Source: Lysobacter gummosus
GTDB lineage: Bacteria > Pseudomonadota > Gammaproteobacteria > Xanthomonadales > Xanthomonadaceae
Reading direction: 5' to 3'
Assembly (NCBI RefSeq): GCF_001442805.1
Contig: NZ_CP011131.1
Coordinates: forward strand, 2,480,001-2,544,000
DNA length: 64,000 nucleotides
A model generated the notes under the pieces. It ran no database searches. It was not told where the DNA came from and saw only the letters and a list, made by a program, of their open reading frames with translations. Shown here in pieces: positions 35,229-47,359 of the stretch; position 1 is the stretch's first letter, and each line of letters starts with the position of its first letter. Position numbers and translations under genes: made by a program.

Positions 35229-35966
35229 ATGAACGAGCCCACCAAGACCCCGATCAAACTCCTCGTCCACGGCGCTTCCGGGCGCATGGGCCAGGCTTTG
35301 TTGCGATTGGCCGCCGAGCGCGCCGATCTGAACGTCGCCGCCGCGTATTCGCGATCCTCGCCGGCGCAGCGGGTGATCGACGGCGTCCCGCATTTCGCCA
35401 CCGCCGAATTGTCCGGCGCGCCCGAGTTCGACGTGGTCATCGACTTCAGCCTGCCGCAGGGCTTCGACCCGGTGCTGGCCTTGTGCGCGCAGCGCGGCAA
35501 GGCCCTGGTGTCGGGCACCACCGGCTTGAGCTCGGCGCAGAACACCGCGATCAACGACGCCGCCTCGCGCATCGCGGTGGTATGGGCGGCCAACTACAGC
35601 CTGGGCGTGGCGGTGCTGACCGAACTGGTGCGCCGCGCCGCGGCGGCGTTGCCGGGCTGGGACTGCGATGTGATCGAAGCACACCACACCCGCAAGCTCG
35701 ACGCGCCGTCGGGCACCGCGCTGCACCTGGGCGCCGCCGCCGCGATCGGCCGCGGCGAAGAGCCGCACTACGCCAGCCTGCGCGCCGGCGACATCGTCGG
35801 CGAGCACACCGTCCAGTTCGCCTCGGCCGGCGAGCGGCTGGAGCTGATCCATCGCGCGACCAATCGCGACATCTTCGCCCGTGGCGCGCTCGAAGCCGCT
35901 CTGCGCGTGGCTCACCAGGCGCCCGGCCGCTATGGGCTGGCGGAGTTGATGTTTCCGAATCTGTGA
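35229..35966 (+). CDS. dapB: 4-hydroxy-tetrahydrodipicolinate reductase
   Basis: A 245-residue NAD(P)H enzyme of the lysine/diaminopimelate pathway, which supplies meso-DAP for peptidoglycan. The nucleotide-binding motif HGASGRMGQ is near residues 14-22. The active-site signature EAHHTRKLDAPSGTAL, with the catalytic His pair and Lys, is intact. Length is slightly short of E. coli DapB (273). A hairpin follows 19 bp after the stop. Confidence 0.95.
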   Translation: MNEPTKTPIKLLVHGASGRMGQALLRLAAERADLNVAAAYSRSSPAQRVIDGVPHFATAELSGAPEFDVVIDFSLPQGFDPVLALCAQRGKALVSGTTGLSSAQNTAINDAASRIAVVWAANYSLGVAVLTELVRRAAAALPGWDCDVIEAHHTRKLDAPSGTALHLGAAAAIGRGEEPHYASLRAGDIVGEHTVQFASAGERLELIHRATNRDIFARGALEAALRVAHQAPGRYGLAELMFPNL

Positions 35967-35984
35967 CCGCGCATGCCGATGCGT

Positions 35985-36008
35985 CCTTCTCCCGCTTGCG
36001 GGAGAAGG
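35985..36008. repeat. Hairpin repeat after dapB
   Basis: CCTTCTCCCGC-TT-GCGGGAGAAGG is an 11-bp perfect stem. Similar CTCTCCC/GGGAGAG hairpins occur at 53966 and 54061, which suggests a second short repeat family. There is no U-tract. Confidence 0.75.
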
Positions 36009-36134
36009 TGCCCGGAGGGCGGATGAGGGCCGCTTCAGGCCGGCGGCTTGCAGCGAGCCGCACGTGAACGCGAACGCCCATGGGGCATGGCGGGGAGGCG
36101 GCCAGGGGAGGGCTGACCGCCGTTTGCTGTGAAG

Positions 36135-36400
36135 CAAGAGCAAATCCCCCTTGATCCCCCTTTTTCAAAGGGGGAAACAAACCGGGTTTCCGGAGATAGG
36201 AGAGATTTGCAGGGTGAGGGTTTCCAAAAGCGGGCGAATTTGAAGCGGGAGGCAACATGAATAGCCTACGCCAAGCCACCCGGAGCCCCCGCCCAACCCC
36301 CTCCCCACGCCACCCCGAACCCGTAGCCAACCCGTCGCCCACCCAAAGCCCGTGCTGTTCCCCCCTTTGAAAAAGGGGGGCAGGGGGGATTTGCTCCTGC
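36135..36400. repeat. Inverted-repeat element of about 266 bp (MITE-like)
   Basis: The left arm (36135-36175, GCAAGAGCAAATCCCCCTTG onward) and right arm (about 36361-36400) are inverted copies of about 40 bp with few mismatches. Each also holds an internal CCCCCTTTTTCAAAGGGGG-type hairpin. The interior (about 190 bp) is proline-codon-like, C-rich sequence with no gene. It sits in the 689-bp dapB-carA gap, which otherwise contains only the dapB hairpin and the carA leader. Confidence 0.7.
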
Positions 36401-36655
36401 CGACCCTCCCCAGCGCAACGAATCTCACAGCCCCCAAACACCCCACACAAAGCTGAAGCCAAGCCCGCGCCCGCACAGAAATCCTTCCGCATCGCCACAT
36501 TGAGGCTGGCGCCCGGGGCCCATCGTCGCTAGAATTCCGGCTCGCCTGAACCCCGCCCGCCGGACCGGTCCCGCACCGCGTCCGCGCTTTGCTGCAAGTC
36601 GGTTTTGCCGATGTCGCGCTCGGGGTCAGATCCTTCGGCAGCCAAGGCGACCCCC

Positions 36656-37783
36656 GTGACCCAACCCGCAATCCTCGCACTCGAAGACGGAACCGTGTTC
36701 GAGGGCGTTTCCGTAGGCGCGCCCGGCCTCAGCGTCGGCGAAGTCGTATTCAACACCGCCATCACCGGCTACCAGGAAATCCTCACCGATCCCTCGTATG
36801 CGCGCCAGCTGGTCACGCTGACCTATCCGCATGTCGGCAATACCGGCATCACCGCCCAGGACGACGAAGCGCATCAGGTCTGGGCCTCGGGCCTGATCGT
36901 GCGCGACGTGCCGCGCCGCCCCAGCAACTGGCGCAGCCAGATCGCCCTGCCGCAGTGGCTGTCCGATCGCGGCGTGGTCGCGATCTCCGACATCGACACG
37001 CGCAAGCTGACCCGTCTGCTGCGCGACACCGGCGCGCAGAACGGCGCGCTGATGGCGGGCGAGATCGACGTCGAAAAAGCGCTGGAAGCCGCGCGCAAGT
37101 TCCCCGGCCTGAAGGGCATGGACTTGGCGAAGGAAGTCTGCACGCGCGAGCGCTACGAATGGACCGAAGGCCAGCTCGATCTGGACCGCAACGCTTTCGT
37201 TAGCGCCGAATCGCGCTTCCACGTGGTCGCGTACGACTTCGGCGTCAAGCTCAACATCCTGCGCATGCTCGCCGAGCGCGGCTGCCGCGTGACGGTGGTT
37301 CCGGCGCAGACGTCGGCCGCCGACGTGTTCGCGCTGAAACCCGATGGCGTGTTCCTGTCCAACGGCCCCGGTGATCCGGAGCCCTGCGATTACGCGATCG
37401 CGGCGATCAAGGAATTCATCGCCAGCAAGATTCCGACTTTCGGCATCTGCCTGGGCCATCAACTGCTCGGCCTGGCCTCCGGCGCGAAGACGCTGAAGAT
37501 GAAGTTCGGCCACCACGGCGCCAATCATCCGGTGCAGGACCTGGATTCCGGCCGCGTGATGATCACCTCGCAGAACCACGGCTTCGCCGTCGATGAAGCC
37601 ACGCTGCCGGCCAACGTGCGGGTGACCCATCGCTCGCTGTTCGACGGCAGCAACCAGGGCATCGCCCTGACCGACGCGCCGGCCTTCAGCTTCCAGGGCC
37701 ATCCGGAAGCCAGCCCGGGTCCGCACGACGTGTCGCCGTTGTTCGACCGCTTCGTCTCCATGCTCGAGCAGGCCAAGGCCTGA
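36656..37783 (+). CDS. carA: Carbamoyl-phosphate synthase small (glutaminase) subunit
   Basis: A 375-residue class I glutamine amidotransferase subunit. It hydrolyses glutamine and channels ammonia to CarB for arginine and pyrimidine synthesis. The N-terminal domain [19 protein letters not shown] and [17 protein letters not shown] is typical. The catalytic triad is in [10 protein letters not shown] (Cys) and [11 protein letters not shown] (His, Glu). GTG 36656 is chosen because it gives the usual length and has AAGG 10-13 bp upstream; ATG 36605 would add a non-conserved extension. Followed by a small gene with a 1-bp overlap. Confidence 0.96.
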   Translation: MTQPAILALEDGTVFEGVSVGAPGLSVGEVVFNTAITGYQEILTDPSYARQLVTLTYPHVGNTGITAQDDEAHQVWASGLIVRDVPRRPSNWRSQIALPQWLSDRGVVAISDIDTRKLTRLLRDTGAQNGALMAGEIDVEKALEAARKFPGLKGMDLAKEVCTRERYEWTEGQLDLDRNAFVSAESRFHVVAYDFGVKLNILRMLAERGCRVTVVPAQTSAADVFALKPDGVFLSNGPGDPEPCDYAIAAIKEFIASKIPTFGICLGHQLLGLASGAKTLKMKFGHHGANHPVQDLDSGRVMITSQNHGFAVDEATLPANVRVTHRSLFDGSNQGIALTDAPAFSFQGHPEASPGPHDVSPLFDRFVSMLEQAKA

Positions 37784-38229
37784 TGAGCGCCGCGCCGGCC
37801 TCGCCGCCGCGCCGACGCCGCTGGCGTCTGCGCGTGCTGGCGGTGCTGGTCGCGCTCGGCGCGTATCCCGCCTTCGTGATGATCGCGGTGTACTCGCAGT
37901 GGTTCGCCGCGGATCTGCCCGGCGGACGCAACGGCCCGGCCGATGCGTACCGCCACAGCCTGGCCAGCGCGATCGTCGCCTACACCCTGTCGCCGCGCTG
38001 CGTCGGCTGGGTGACCGCGGTGATGGAACGAGGCGGGCAGGGCAACGCGAGCCGGGCGATGGACGCCCACAACAACGCGATCGGCGCGCATCTGGGCGCC
38101 TCCGCTGAAAACTGGACCGCGATGCAGCGCGAGGTTCGCGCCGCGGTCGATCATGGGGCGATCGATGCGCGATCGCCCGAGCAAATCACCTGGCGCGCCC
38201 CCGAGGCGTGGCAGGACCGACTTTACTGA
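37783..38229 (+). CDS. Small membrane-anchored protein between carA and carB (DUF6973-like)
   Basis: A 148-residue protein. An Arg-rich start ([13 protein letters not shown]) precedes one membrane helix (about residues 19-40, [20 protein letters not shown]). The rest holds [20 protein letters not shown] and [14 protein letters not shown]. The 'DAxRHxxxxA ... MDxHNNxxG' pattern is that of DUF6973-type proteins, whose activity is unknown. The ATG shares a base with the carA stop and carB starts 7 bp after its stop, so it is firmly inside the carAB operon. A link to carbamoyl-phosphate synthesis is not evident. Confidence 0.7.
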   Translation: MSAAPASPPRRRRWRLRVLAVLVALGAYPAFVMIAVYSQWFAADLPGGRNGPADAYRHSLASAIVAYTLSPRCVGWVTAVMERGGQGNASRAMDAHNNAIGAHLGASAENWTAMQREVRAAVDHGAIDARSPEQITWRAPEAWQDRLY

Positions 38230-38236
38230 GGACGAC

Positions 38237-41482
<3,246 letters not shown>

Positions 41483-41561
41483 TGGGGTGGGGGGCCGGGA
41501 TGGCGCGGTTGCGTCGTCCCGGGCTGCGTGCGCGGTCCGGCTCGCCGCGCACCTTCCCAGC

Positions 41562-41804
41562 CGTCATTCCCGCGAAGGCGGGCTCCGCTTTACTTCGGCG
41601 GAGCCGAACATCCAGAGCCTTCAGAGCCATCCTTCCAATCCGTCATTCCCGCGAAAGCGGGAATCCAGAGCCTTCAGCGCCATCCTTCCAGTCCGTCATT
41701 CCCGCGAAAGCGGGAATCCAGGGCCTTTCGTGCGAGAACGCCTGAAGTCGCTGGATGTTCGGCTCCGCCGAAGTAAAGCGGAGCCCGCTTTCGCGGGAAT
41801 GACG
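41562..41804. repeat. Interspersed palindromic repeat array 4 (mixed units)
   Basis: A 79-bp unit (41562-41640) is followed by a 53-bp short unit (41641-41693) and a chimeric element (41694-41804). The chimera begins as the hairpin element but ends as an inverted 79-bp unit. The array lies in the 475-bp carB-greA gap, where no other gene is seen. Confidence 0.9.
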
Positions 41805-41957
41805 GCTTCGGGGGAGGCGCTGAAGTCGTGGCCGCCGGCCCCCGCAGGCAGGATGCCTTCCGCGCAGGTTCCCGGCACAATGGCCCCAGGCATCGTCGAA
41901 ACATCCGCGTCGGGCGCTCAAGGATTGCCCGGCGACGCACTACAGAGGAAACAAGGA

Positions 41958-42434
41958 ATGAGAGCACCCATCACGGCCAAGGGCGCGCTGCGTTTGCGCG
42001 CTGAGCTGGAAGAACTCAAGTCGGTCAAGCGGCCGGCGGTGATCAACTCGATCGCCGAAGCGCGCGCCCACGGCGATCTCAAGGAGAACGCCGAGTACCA
42101 CGCCGCGCGCGAACAACAAGGTTTCATCGAAGGCCGCATCAAGCAGCTCGAAGCCGAGCTGTCGCACGCGGAAATCATCGACATCAGCAAGCTCAACGCC
42201 GGCTCCAAGGTCGTGTTCGGCGCCACCGTCGAGCTGACCGATGTGGATACCGACGAGGAGCGCACCTATCAGATCGTCGGCGACCTGGAAGCGGACATCA
42301 AGCTGGGCCTGATCGCGATCTCCTCGCCGGTGGCGCGCGCGCTGATCGGAAAGAACGAGGGCGACAGCGTCGAGATCCAGGCGCCCGGCGGCGTGCGCGA
42401 GTACGAAATCGTCAGCGTCAGCTACAACGGCTGA
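41958..42434 (+). CDS. greA: Transcription elongation factor GreA
   Basis: A 158-residue cleavage factor that rescues backtracked RNA polymerase. The N-terminal coiled coil ([40 protein letters not shown]) carries the acidic tip residues needed for cleavage. The C-terminal FKBP-like domain has [15 protein letters not shown] and [19 protein letters not shown]. The ribosome site AAGGA precedes ATG 41958. Confidence 0.96.
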   Translation: MRAPITAKGALRLRAELEELKSVKRPAVINSIAEARAHGDLKENAEYHAAREQQGFIEGRIKQLEAELSHAEIIDISKLNAGSKVVFGATVELTDVDTDEERTYQIVGDLEADIKLGLIAISSPVARALIGKNEGDSVEIQAPGGVREYEIVSVSYNG

Positions 42435-42464
42435 TCCGTTGACCGCGTCCGCAGGCCTGCCCGA

Positions 42465-43412
42465 ATGAACCGCATCAGCCTGTTGCTGCCCGAGCGAGCG
42501 CGCTTCGGCGGCCAGCGCCTGAGCGAGGACATCGGCCGGCGCATCGGCCGCGCCGAGCGCGGCGTGGAAGCGGGCGATCAGGCCGCGCGCGTGTTCGACA
42601 TCCTGCCGCGCGGCTGGCCGGTGGCGGCGGTGTCGCGCCAGCGCGACGTCGGCGACGGCGCGCACGGCGCGTGGCTGCGCGCCGACCCGGCTTATGTGCG
42701 GCCCGACATCAACGGCGCGCGCCTGCTCGCCTATGGCGACGCGCTGGCGCTCAGCGAACGCGACAGCGCCGCGTTGCTGCCGGCGCTGCGGCCCTTGTTC
42801 GGCGACGCCGGTTTCCCGCTCGACGCGCCGGTGCCGACGCGCTGGTATCTGTCGCTGCCGCGCGAAACCCGATTGCCGCGCTTCGCTTCGCCCGAGCAGG
42901 CGCTCGGCGAAGACATGTTCCAGCACCTGCCCGGCGGTGAAGGCGAAGGCAGCGAAGGCCGCCGCTGGCGCGCGCTGCTCAGCGAGGCGCAGGTGGTGCT
43001 GCACAATCATCCGCACAACGCCCAGCGCATCGCCGCGGGCCTGGCGCCGATCAATTCGCTGTGGTTCTGGGGCGCGGGCGTGTTGCCCGATCACGTGCGC
43101 ACCGCTTATGCGCAGGTGCTCAGCGACGACGAAGCGCTGACCGCGTTCGGCGCCCAAGCCGGCATCGCCGTCGGCGCGCTGCCGAACCAATGGACGGCCA
43201 GCGCTGGCGAGGGCGAAGCCTTGTTCGACCTGCGCGCGGCGCGCGACCTCACGCCCTTGCAGCGCGACTGGCTGGAGCCGATCGCGCGCGCCCTGGACGC
43301 CGGCGCGCTGGAACGCGTGGCGCTGGCCTTCGCCGACGGCGAACGGTTCGAACTGGCGCGTTCGCAGCGCTGGCGGTTCTGGCGCAAACCCTTGCGTTCG
43401 CTGCTCGATTGA
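42465..43412 (+). CDS. rpfE: RpfE-type conserved protein
   Basis: A 315-residue protein matching the RpfE / 'phosphoglycerate-mutase-like' family found between greA and recJ in Xanthomonas. Recognisable motifs are RADPAYVRPDINGARLLA, WYLSLP, the GEDMFQHLPGG run and HNHPHNAQRIAAGLAPINSL with WFWGAGVLP. In Xanthomonas the rpfE locus belongs to the rpf cluster for pathogenicity factors, but its biochemical role is not settled. It lies 30 bp after greA and 37 bp before recJ, so the three are likely one operon. The symbol rests on motif and gene order. Confidence 0.7.
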   Translation: MNRISLLLPERARFGGQRLSEDIGRRIGRAERGVEAGDQAARVFDILPRGWPVAAVSRQRDVGDGAHGAWLRADPAYVRPDINGARLLAYGDALALSERDSAALLPALRPLFGDAGFPLDAPVPTRWYLSLPRETRLPRFASPEQALGEDMFQHLPGGEGEGSEGRRWRALLSEAQVVLHNHPHNAQRIAAGLAPINSLWFWGAGVLPDHVRTAYAQVLSDDEALTAFGAQAGIAVGALPNQWTASAGEGEALFDLRAARDLTPLQRDWLEPIARALDAGALERVALAFADGERFELARSQRWRFWRKPLRSLLD

Positions 43413-43449
43413 TGCGCCCGACGCCCATCGTGCGCGAGGCCTTGTGGCC

Positions 43450-45180
43450 ATGAGCCCTGCCGCGACGAAAACCGCCGCGCGCCTGCGCCGTCGCGAGCCC
43501 GCGGGCGAGGGCGACTGGCCCGACTCGATGTCGCCGCTGCTGCGCCGCATCTACGCCGCGCGCGGCGCCACCTGCCTGGAGCAGGCGCAGCCGCGGCTGG
43601 CGCAGTTGCTGCCGCCCGACGGCATGCTCGGCCTGGACACGGCGACGCAGTTGCTGTTCGACGCGATCGCCGCCGATCGCCACATTTTGGTGGTCGGCGA
43701 TTTCGATTGCGACGGCGCCACCGCCTGCGCGGTCGGCGTGCGCGGCCTGCGCATGCTCGGGGCCAAGCGGGTGTCGCATGCGGTGCCCAACCGGATCGTG
43801 CACGGCTACGGCTTGTCGCCGGCCTTGGTCGAGGAATTGGCGGGGCTGCAACCGGATTTGCTGGTCACGGTCGATCACGGCATCGCCTGCCACGCCGGCA
43901 TCGCCGCCGCGCGCGAACGCGGCTGGCAGGTGTTGGTCACCGATCACCATCTGCCCGGCGACCATTTGCCGATGGCCGACGCCATCGTCGATCCGAATCA
44001 ACCCGGCGACGCGTTTCCCAGCAAGATGCTGGCCGGCGTCGGAGTCATGTTCTACGTACTGCTGGCCTTGCGCCGGCGCATGCGCGAAGCGGGGTTGTTC
44101 AAAGATGCCGGCCCCGATCTGACCGTGCTGCTGGATCTGGTCGCGGTCGGTACCGTCGCCGACCTGGTTCCGCTGGACGCGAACAATCGCGCGCTGGTCG
44201 CCGCCGGGCTGCGCCGCTTGCGCGCCGGCCAGGGCAGCGCCGGTCTGCGCGCGCTGATCGAAGTGTCGCAGCGCGATTACCGCCGTCTCACCGCCGCCGA
44301 CATCGGCTACGCGCTGGCGCCGCGGCTCAACGCCGCCGGCCGCCTGGAGGACATGGCGCTGGGCATCGAATGCCTGATCACCGACGACGCCGTGCAGGCG
44401 CGCTACATCGCCTCCACGCTCAACGACATCAACGCAGAGCGCCGCGCGGTGCAGCAGCAGATGACCGATGAGGCCGAATTGGCCTTCGCCCGCGTCAGCA
44501 TCGACGCCCAGGCCGCGCCGCTGGCGCTGTGCCTGTTCGATCCCGACTGGCATCCCGGCGTGGTCGGGCTGGTCGCCTCGAAGATGAAAGAGCGCCTGCA
44601 CCGGCCGGTGATCGCCTTCGCCCCGGCCGAACCGGGCAGCGACCAGTTGCGCGGCTCGGCGCGTTCGATTCCCGGTTTCCATATTCGCGACGCCCTGGCC
44701 GACGTGGCCGCGCGCCATCCCGATCTGATCGAACGCTTCGGCGGCCATGCCATGGCCGCGGGCCTGTCGCTGCGGCAGGACGCGTTCGAAACCTTCCGCG
44801 GCGCGTTCGAGCAGTGCGCGCGCGCGGCGCTGACGCCCGAGTTGCTGCAGGCCGACGTGCTGAGCGACGGCGAACTCGCCATCGCCGAGTTCGACCGCGC
44901 CCACGCCGAATCGCTGCGCGACGCCGGGCCCTGGGGCCAGGGCTTCGCCGAGCCGCAGTTCGACGGCGAGTTCGAAGTGCTGTCGTGGCGCGTGGTCGGC
45001 GAGCGCCATCTGAAACTCGAACTGGGCCGCGACGGCCTGCGCTTGAACGCGATCGAGTTCGGCGGCTGGGATGGCAACCGGCCGCCGCCGTGGGTGCGCA
45101 TCGCCTATCGCCTGGAGCCGGACGATTATCGCGGCGGCAACGCGGTGCAGCTCGTGGTGGTCCACCGCGAAGCGCTGTAG
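43450..45180 (+). CDS. recJ: Single-stranded-DNA-specific exonuclease RecJ
   Basis: A 576-residue 5'-3' ssDNA exonuclease for recombination and mismatch repair (E. coli RecJ is 577). The DHH domain has VVGDFDCDGATACAVG (motif I), VDHGIACHAG, VTDHHLPGD (the DHH motif) and LVAVGTVADLVPL. The DHHA1 domain has the GGHAMAAGLSL motif near the C-terminus, followed by an OB-fold. ATG 43450 is preferred; a GTG two codons upstream (43444) is possible. A long inverted repeat lies 18 bp after the stop. Confidence 0.95.
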   Translation: MSPAATKTAARLRRREPAGEGDWPDSMSPLLRRIYAARGATCLEQAQPRLAQLLPPDGMLGLDTATQLLFDAIAADRHILVVGDFDCDGATACAVGVRGLRMLGAKRVSHAVPNRIVHGYGLSPALVEELAGLQPDLLVTVDHGIACHAGIAAARERGWQVLVTDHHLPGDHLPMADAIVDPNQPGDAFPSKMLAGVGVMFYVLLALRRRMREAGLFKDAGPDLTVLLDLVAVGTVADLVPLDANNRALVAAGLRRLRAGQGSAGLRALIEVSQRDYRRLTAADIGYALAPRLNAAGRLEDMALGIECLITDDAVQARYIASTLNDINAERRAVQQQMTDEAELAFARVSIDAQAAPLALCLFDPDWHPGVVGLVASKMKERLHRPVIAFAPAEPGSDQLRGSARSIPGFHIRDALADVAARHPDLIERFGGHAMAAGLSLRQDAFETFRGAFEQCARAALTPELLQADVLSDGELAIAEFDRAHAESLRDAGPWGQGFAEPQFDGEFEVLSWRVVGERHLKLELGRDGLRLNAIEFGGWDGNRPPPWVRIAYRLEPDDYRGGNAVQLVVVHREAL

Positions 45181-45198
45181 CCGCTTTTGCGGAAAGCT

Positions 45199-45308
45199 TT
45201 TGTGGGAGAGAGCTTTAGCCCCGAAGCTTTTCGATCAGCCTTCGGTTTGCTTGAAGTCATGCGGACCACTGATCGAAAAGCATCGGGGCTAAAGCTCCCT
45301 CCCACAAA
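45199..45308. repeat. Long inverted repeat downstream of recJ
   Basis: Two 40-bp arms (45199-45238 and 45269-45308) differ at two positions and flank a 30-bp loop. The arms start TTTGTGGGAG. A partial third copy (CTCCCACAAA) follows at about 45313-45322. The rest of the gap up to 45448 holds no gene. The element could fold as a large RNA hairpin ending recJ transcription. Confidence 0.85.
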
Positions 45309-45448
45309 ACCCCCTCCCACAAAGCCCCCGCGACGCTTTGCGTATTCCCGCCAATGCATTCGCCGGCGCGGCGACACGCGGCGATACGCTGGGAGCGATC
45401 CGGCATCCCTGCTAAGTTAGCCGCTCGATCGAACAGGAGCGACTCGTC

Positions 45449-47299
45449 TTGGAAGGCAATCCGGCACAACTGCGTACCGCCGGCGTGGACTTGGGCGGAT
45501 TGATGACGGTGCTGGGCCAGCACTTGTACTCGACACCGCTGGTCGCGCTGCGCGAACTGGTGCAGAACGCGAACGATTCCATCGTCCGGCGCCGCCTGGA
45601 AGATCCCGCCGCGCCGACCGCGCCGCGCATCACCGTGGTCGGCGACATCAGCGCGCGCACGGTGCGGGTGATCGACACCGGCACCGGCCTGACCGAGTCG
45701 GAAATCCATACCTATCTGGCCACCGTCGGCGTGGGCTACACCCGCGGCCTGCGCCAGGGCCAGGCCGCCAGCGAAGAGCTGATCGGCATGTTCGGCCTGG
45801 GGTTCCTGTCCGCGTTCGTGATCGCCGAACGGGTCACCGTCACCACCACCTCGTTCCAGCAGCCCGATCGCGGCTGGCGCTATCAATCCAGCAACGGCGA
45901 GCAATACAGCCTGGCCGCGGCGCCGGCGCGCGAGATCGGCACCGTGGTCGAGCTGGCGCTGCGCGAAGAACACGCGCGCCTGGCCGGCGAGGACTACCTG
46001 GCGCGCGTGCTCGGCCGTTACTGCGCCTTGCTGCGCGTGCCGATCTACATCGGCGATGCGGCCGAGCCGCTCAATCCCGAGCCGCCGCCGTGGCGCGGCG
46101 ACAGCGACAGCGTCAGCGAACATCCGGTGCAGGCGCGCAAGCGCCAGCTGCGCTTCGCCAGCCGCTTCGAGCAGCAATTCGAACCGATCTGCGCGATGCC
46201 GGTGCCGGCTCTCGCCGGCGAGAGCGATCCGCGCGGCCTGCTGTGGGTGCAGGACGGCGGCACCTACGGCAACAGCGACAATCGCAATCTGTCCGTGTTC
46301 GTGCGCGGCATGCTGCTCGACGACGACGCGCGCGACCTGTTGCCGGGCTGGGCCGGATTCGTCGGCGGCGTGATCGAGTCCAGCCGGCTGATGCCCACCG
46401 CCAGCCGCGAAGACCTGCAGCGCAACGAGGCCTACCGCAGCGCCCAGCACGCCATCGCCGAATCCCTGATCGGCGGGTTGGCGGCGGTGGCGCGCGAGCA
46501 GCCCGAAGCCTGGCGGCGCATCCTCAATCGTCACAACGAGGCCCTGCTCGGCGCCGCGCTGTGCGATGCGCGGTTGTTCGAGTTGCTGGCCGAAGAAGTG
46601 CGCGTGCCCAGCTCGCACGGCGATCTGCGCGCCAGCGCCTTGCGCCGCGAAGGCGCGATCCATGTCGGCCTGAGCACCGGCGGGTTCGAGGACATGCTGT
46701 TCCGCATGCTCGGCGTGCCGGTCGCGCGCGGCGACCGTTACGCGGTGCTGCCGTTCCTGCGGCAATGGGTGCAGCGCCACGGCGGCCGCCTGATCGAGAT
46801 CGGCACCGAGCAGGGCAACCGCCAGCTGTTCACCGAACTGGGCCTGCCGGACGCCGAACTGGACTGGCTGCGCGAGACCTTGGCCGACGGCGAAAAAGTC
46901 GTGCCCGCGCGTTTCGCCCCGGCCGAACTGCCGCTGATGGTGGTGCCCGATCGCGAGGCCGAGCTCAAGCGCCGGCTGGAAAGCGACGAAGCGGACAAGC
47001 GCATTTCGATGACCGCGCTGCGCCTGGTGCGCGGCTTCACCGCCGGCATCGACGGTTCGGCCCAGGCGCGCTTGTACGTCAACCTGGACAACCCGGCGAT
47101 GCGCGCGTTGCTGGCGACGATGCGCGCCGATCGCGCCGCCGCCGAACCTGCGGCGCGTTTGCTCAAGGCGATCAAGCAACTGATGGAAACCCATAACGAT
47201 GCCGACGGCCACGGCCACCGGCTCAACGGCGCGCTGGCGGCGATCGGCGACAGCGTGCTGCGCCTGCTGCCGGCCGCGGCGGGCCAGGCCGGCGATTGA
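45449..47299 (+). CDS. Divergent Hsp90-family ATPase
   Basis: A 616-residue protein with an Hsp90 N-terminal GHKL ATPase. Residues 23-45 GQHLYSTPLVALRELVQNAN carry the catalytic-type Glu36 and Mg-binding Asn40. DTGTGLTESEI (76-86) and GMFGLGFLSAFVIAE (113-127) are the nucleotide-lid motifs; classic HtpG has DNGIGM and GQFGVGFYSAF. The middle domain keeps VFVRGMLLDDDARDLLPGWA and SREDLQRN, close to Hsp90's 'VRRVFI...LLP.YL' and 'SRExLQ' runs. The C-terminal third is not obviously Hsp90. The start is TTG 45449 behind CAGGAGC. It lies 60 bp upstream of a large helical-repeat gene, suggesting a chaperone/co-chaperone pair. Confidence 0.75.
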   Translation: MEGNPAQLRTAGVDLGGLMTVLGQHLYSTPLVALRELVQNANDSIVRRRLEDPAAPTAPRITVVGDISARTVRVIDTGTGLTESEIHTYLATVGVGYTRGLRQGQAASEELIGMFGLGFLSAFVIAERVTVTTTSFQQPDRGWRYQSSNGEQYSLAAAPAREIGTVVELALREEHARLAGEDYLARVLGRYCALLRVPIYIGDAAEPLNPEPPPWRGDSDSVSEHPVQARKRQLRFASRFEQQFEPICAMPVPALAGESDPRGLLWVQDGGTYGNSDNRNLSVFVRGMLLDDDARDLLPGWAGFVGGVIESSRLMPTASREDLQRNEAYRSAQHAIAESLIGGLAAVAREQPEAWRRILNRHNEALLGAALCDARLFELLAEEVRVPSSHGDLRASALRREGAIHVGLSTGGFEDMLFRMLGVPVARGDRYAVLPFLRQWVQRHGGRLIEIGTEQGNRQLFTELGLPDAELDWLRETLADGEKVVPARFAPAELPLMVVPDREAELKRRLESDEADKRISMTALRLVRGFTAGIDGSAQARLYVNLDNPAMRALLATMRADRAAAEPAARLLKAIKQLMETHNDADGHGHRLNGALAAIGDSVLRLLPAAAGQAGD

Positions 47300-47359
47300 T
47301 CCGGCGAAGCTTCGCCATGCACGATAGCCAAAACACCAACAGCTAAGTAGAGAGACGAT

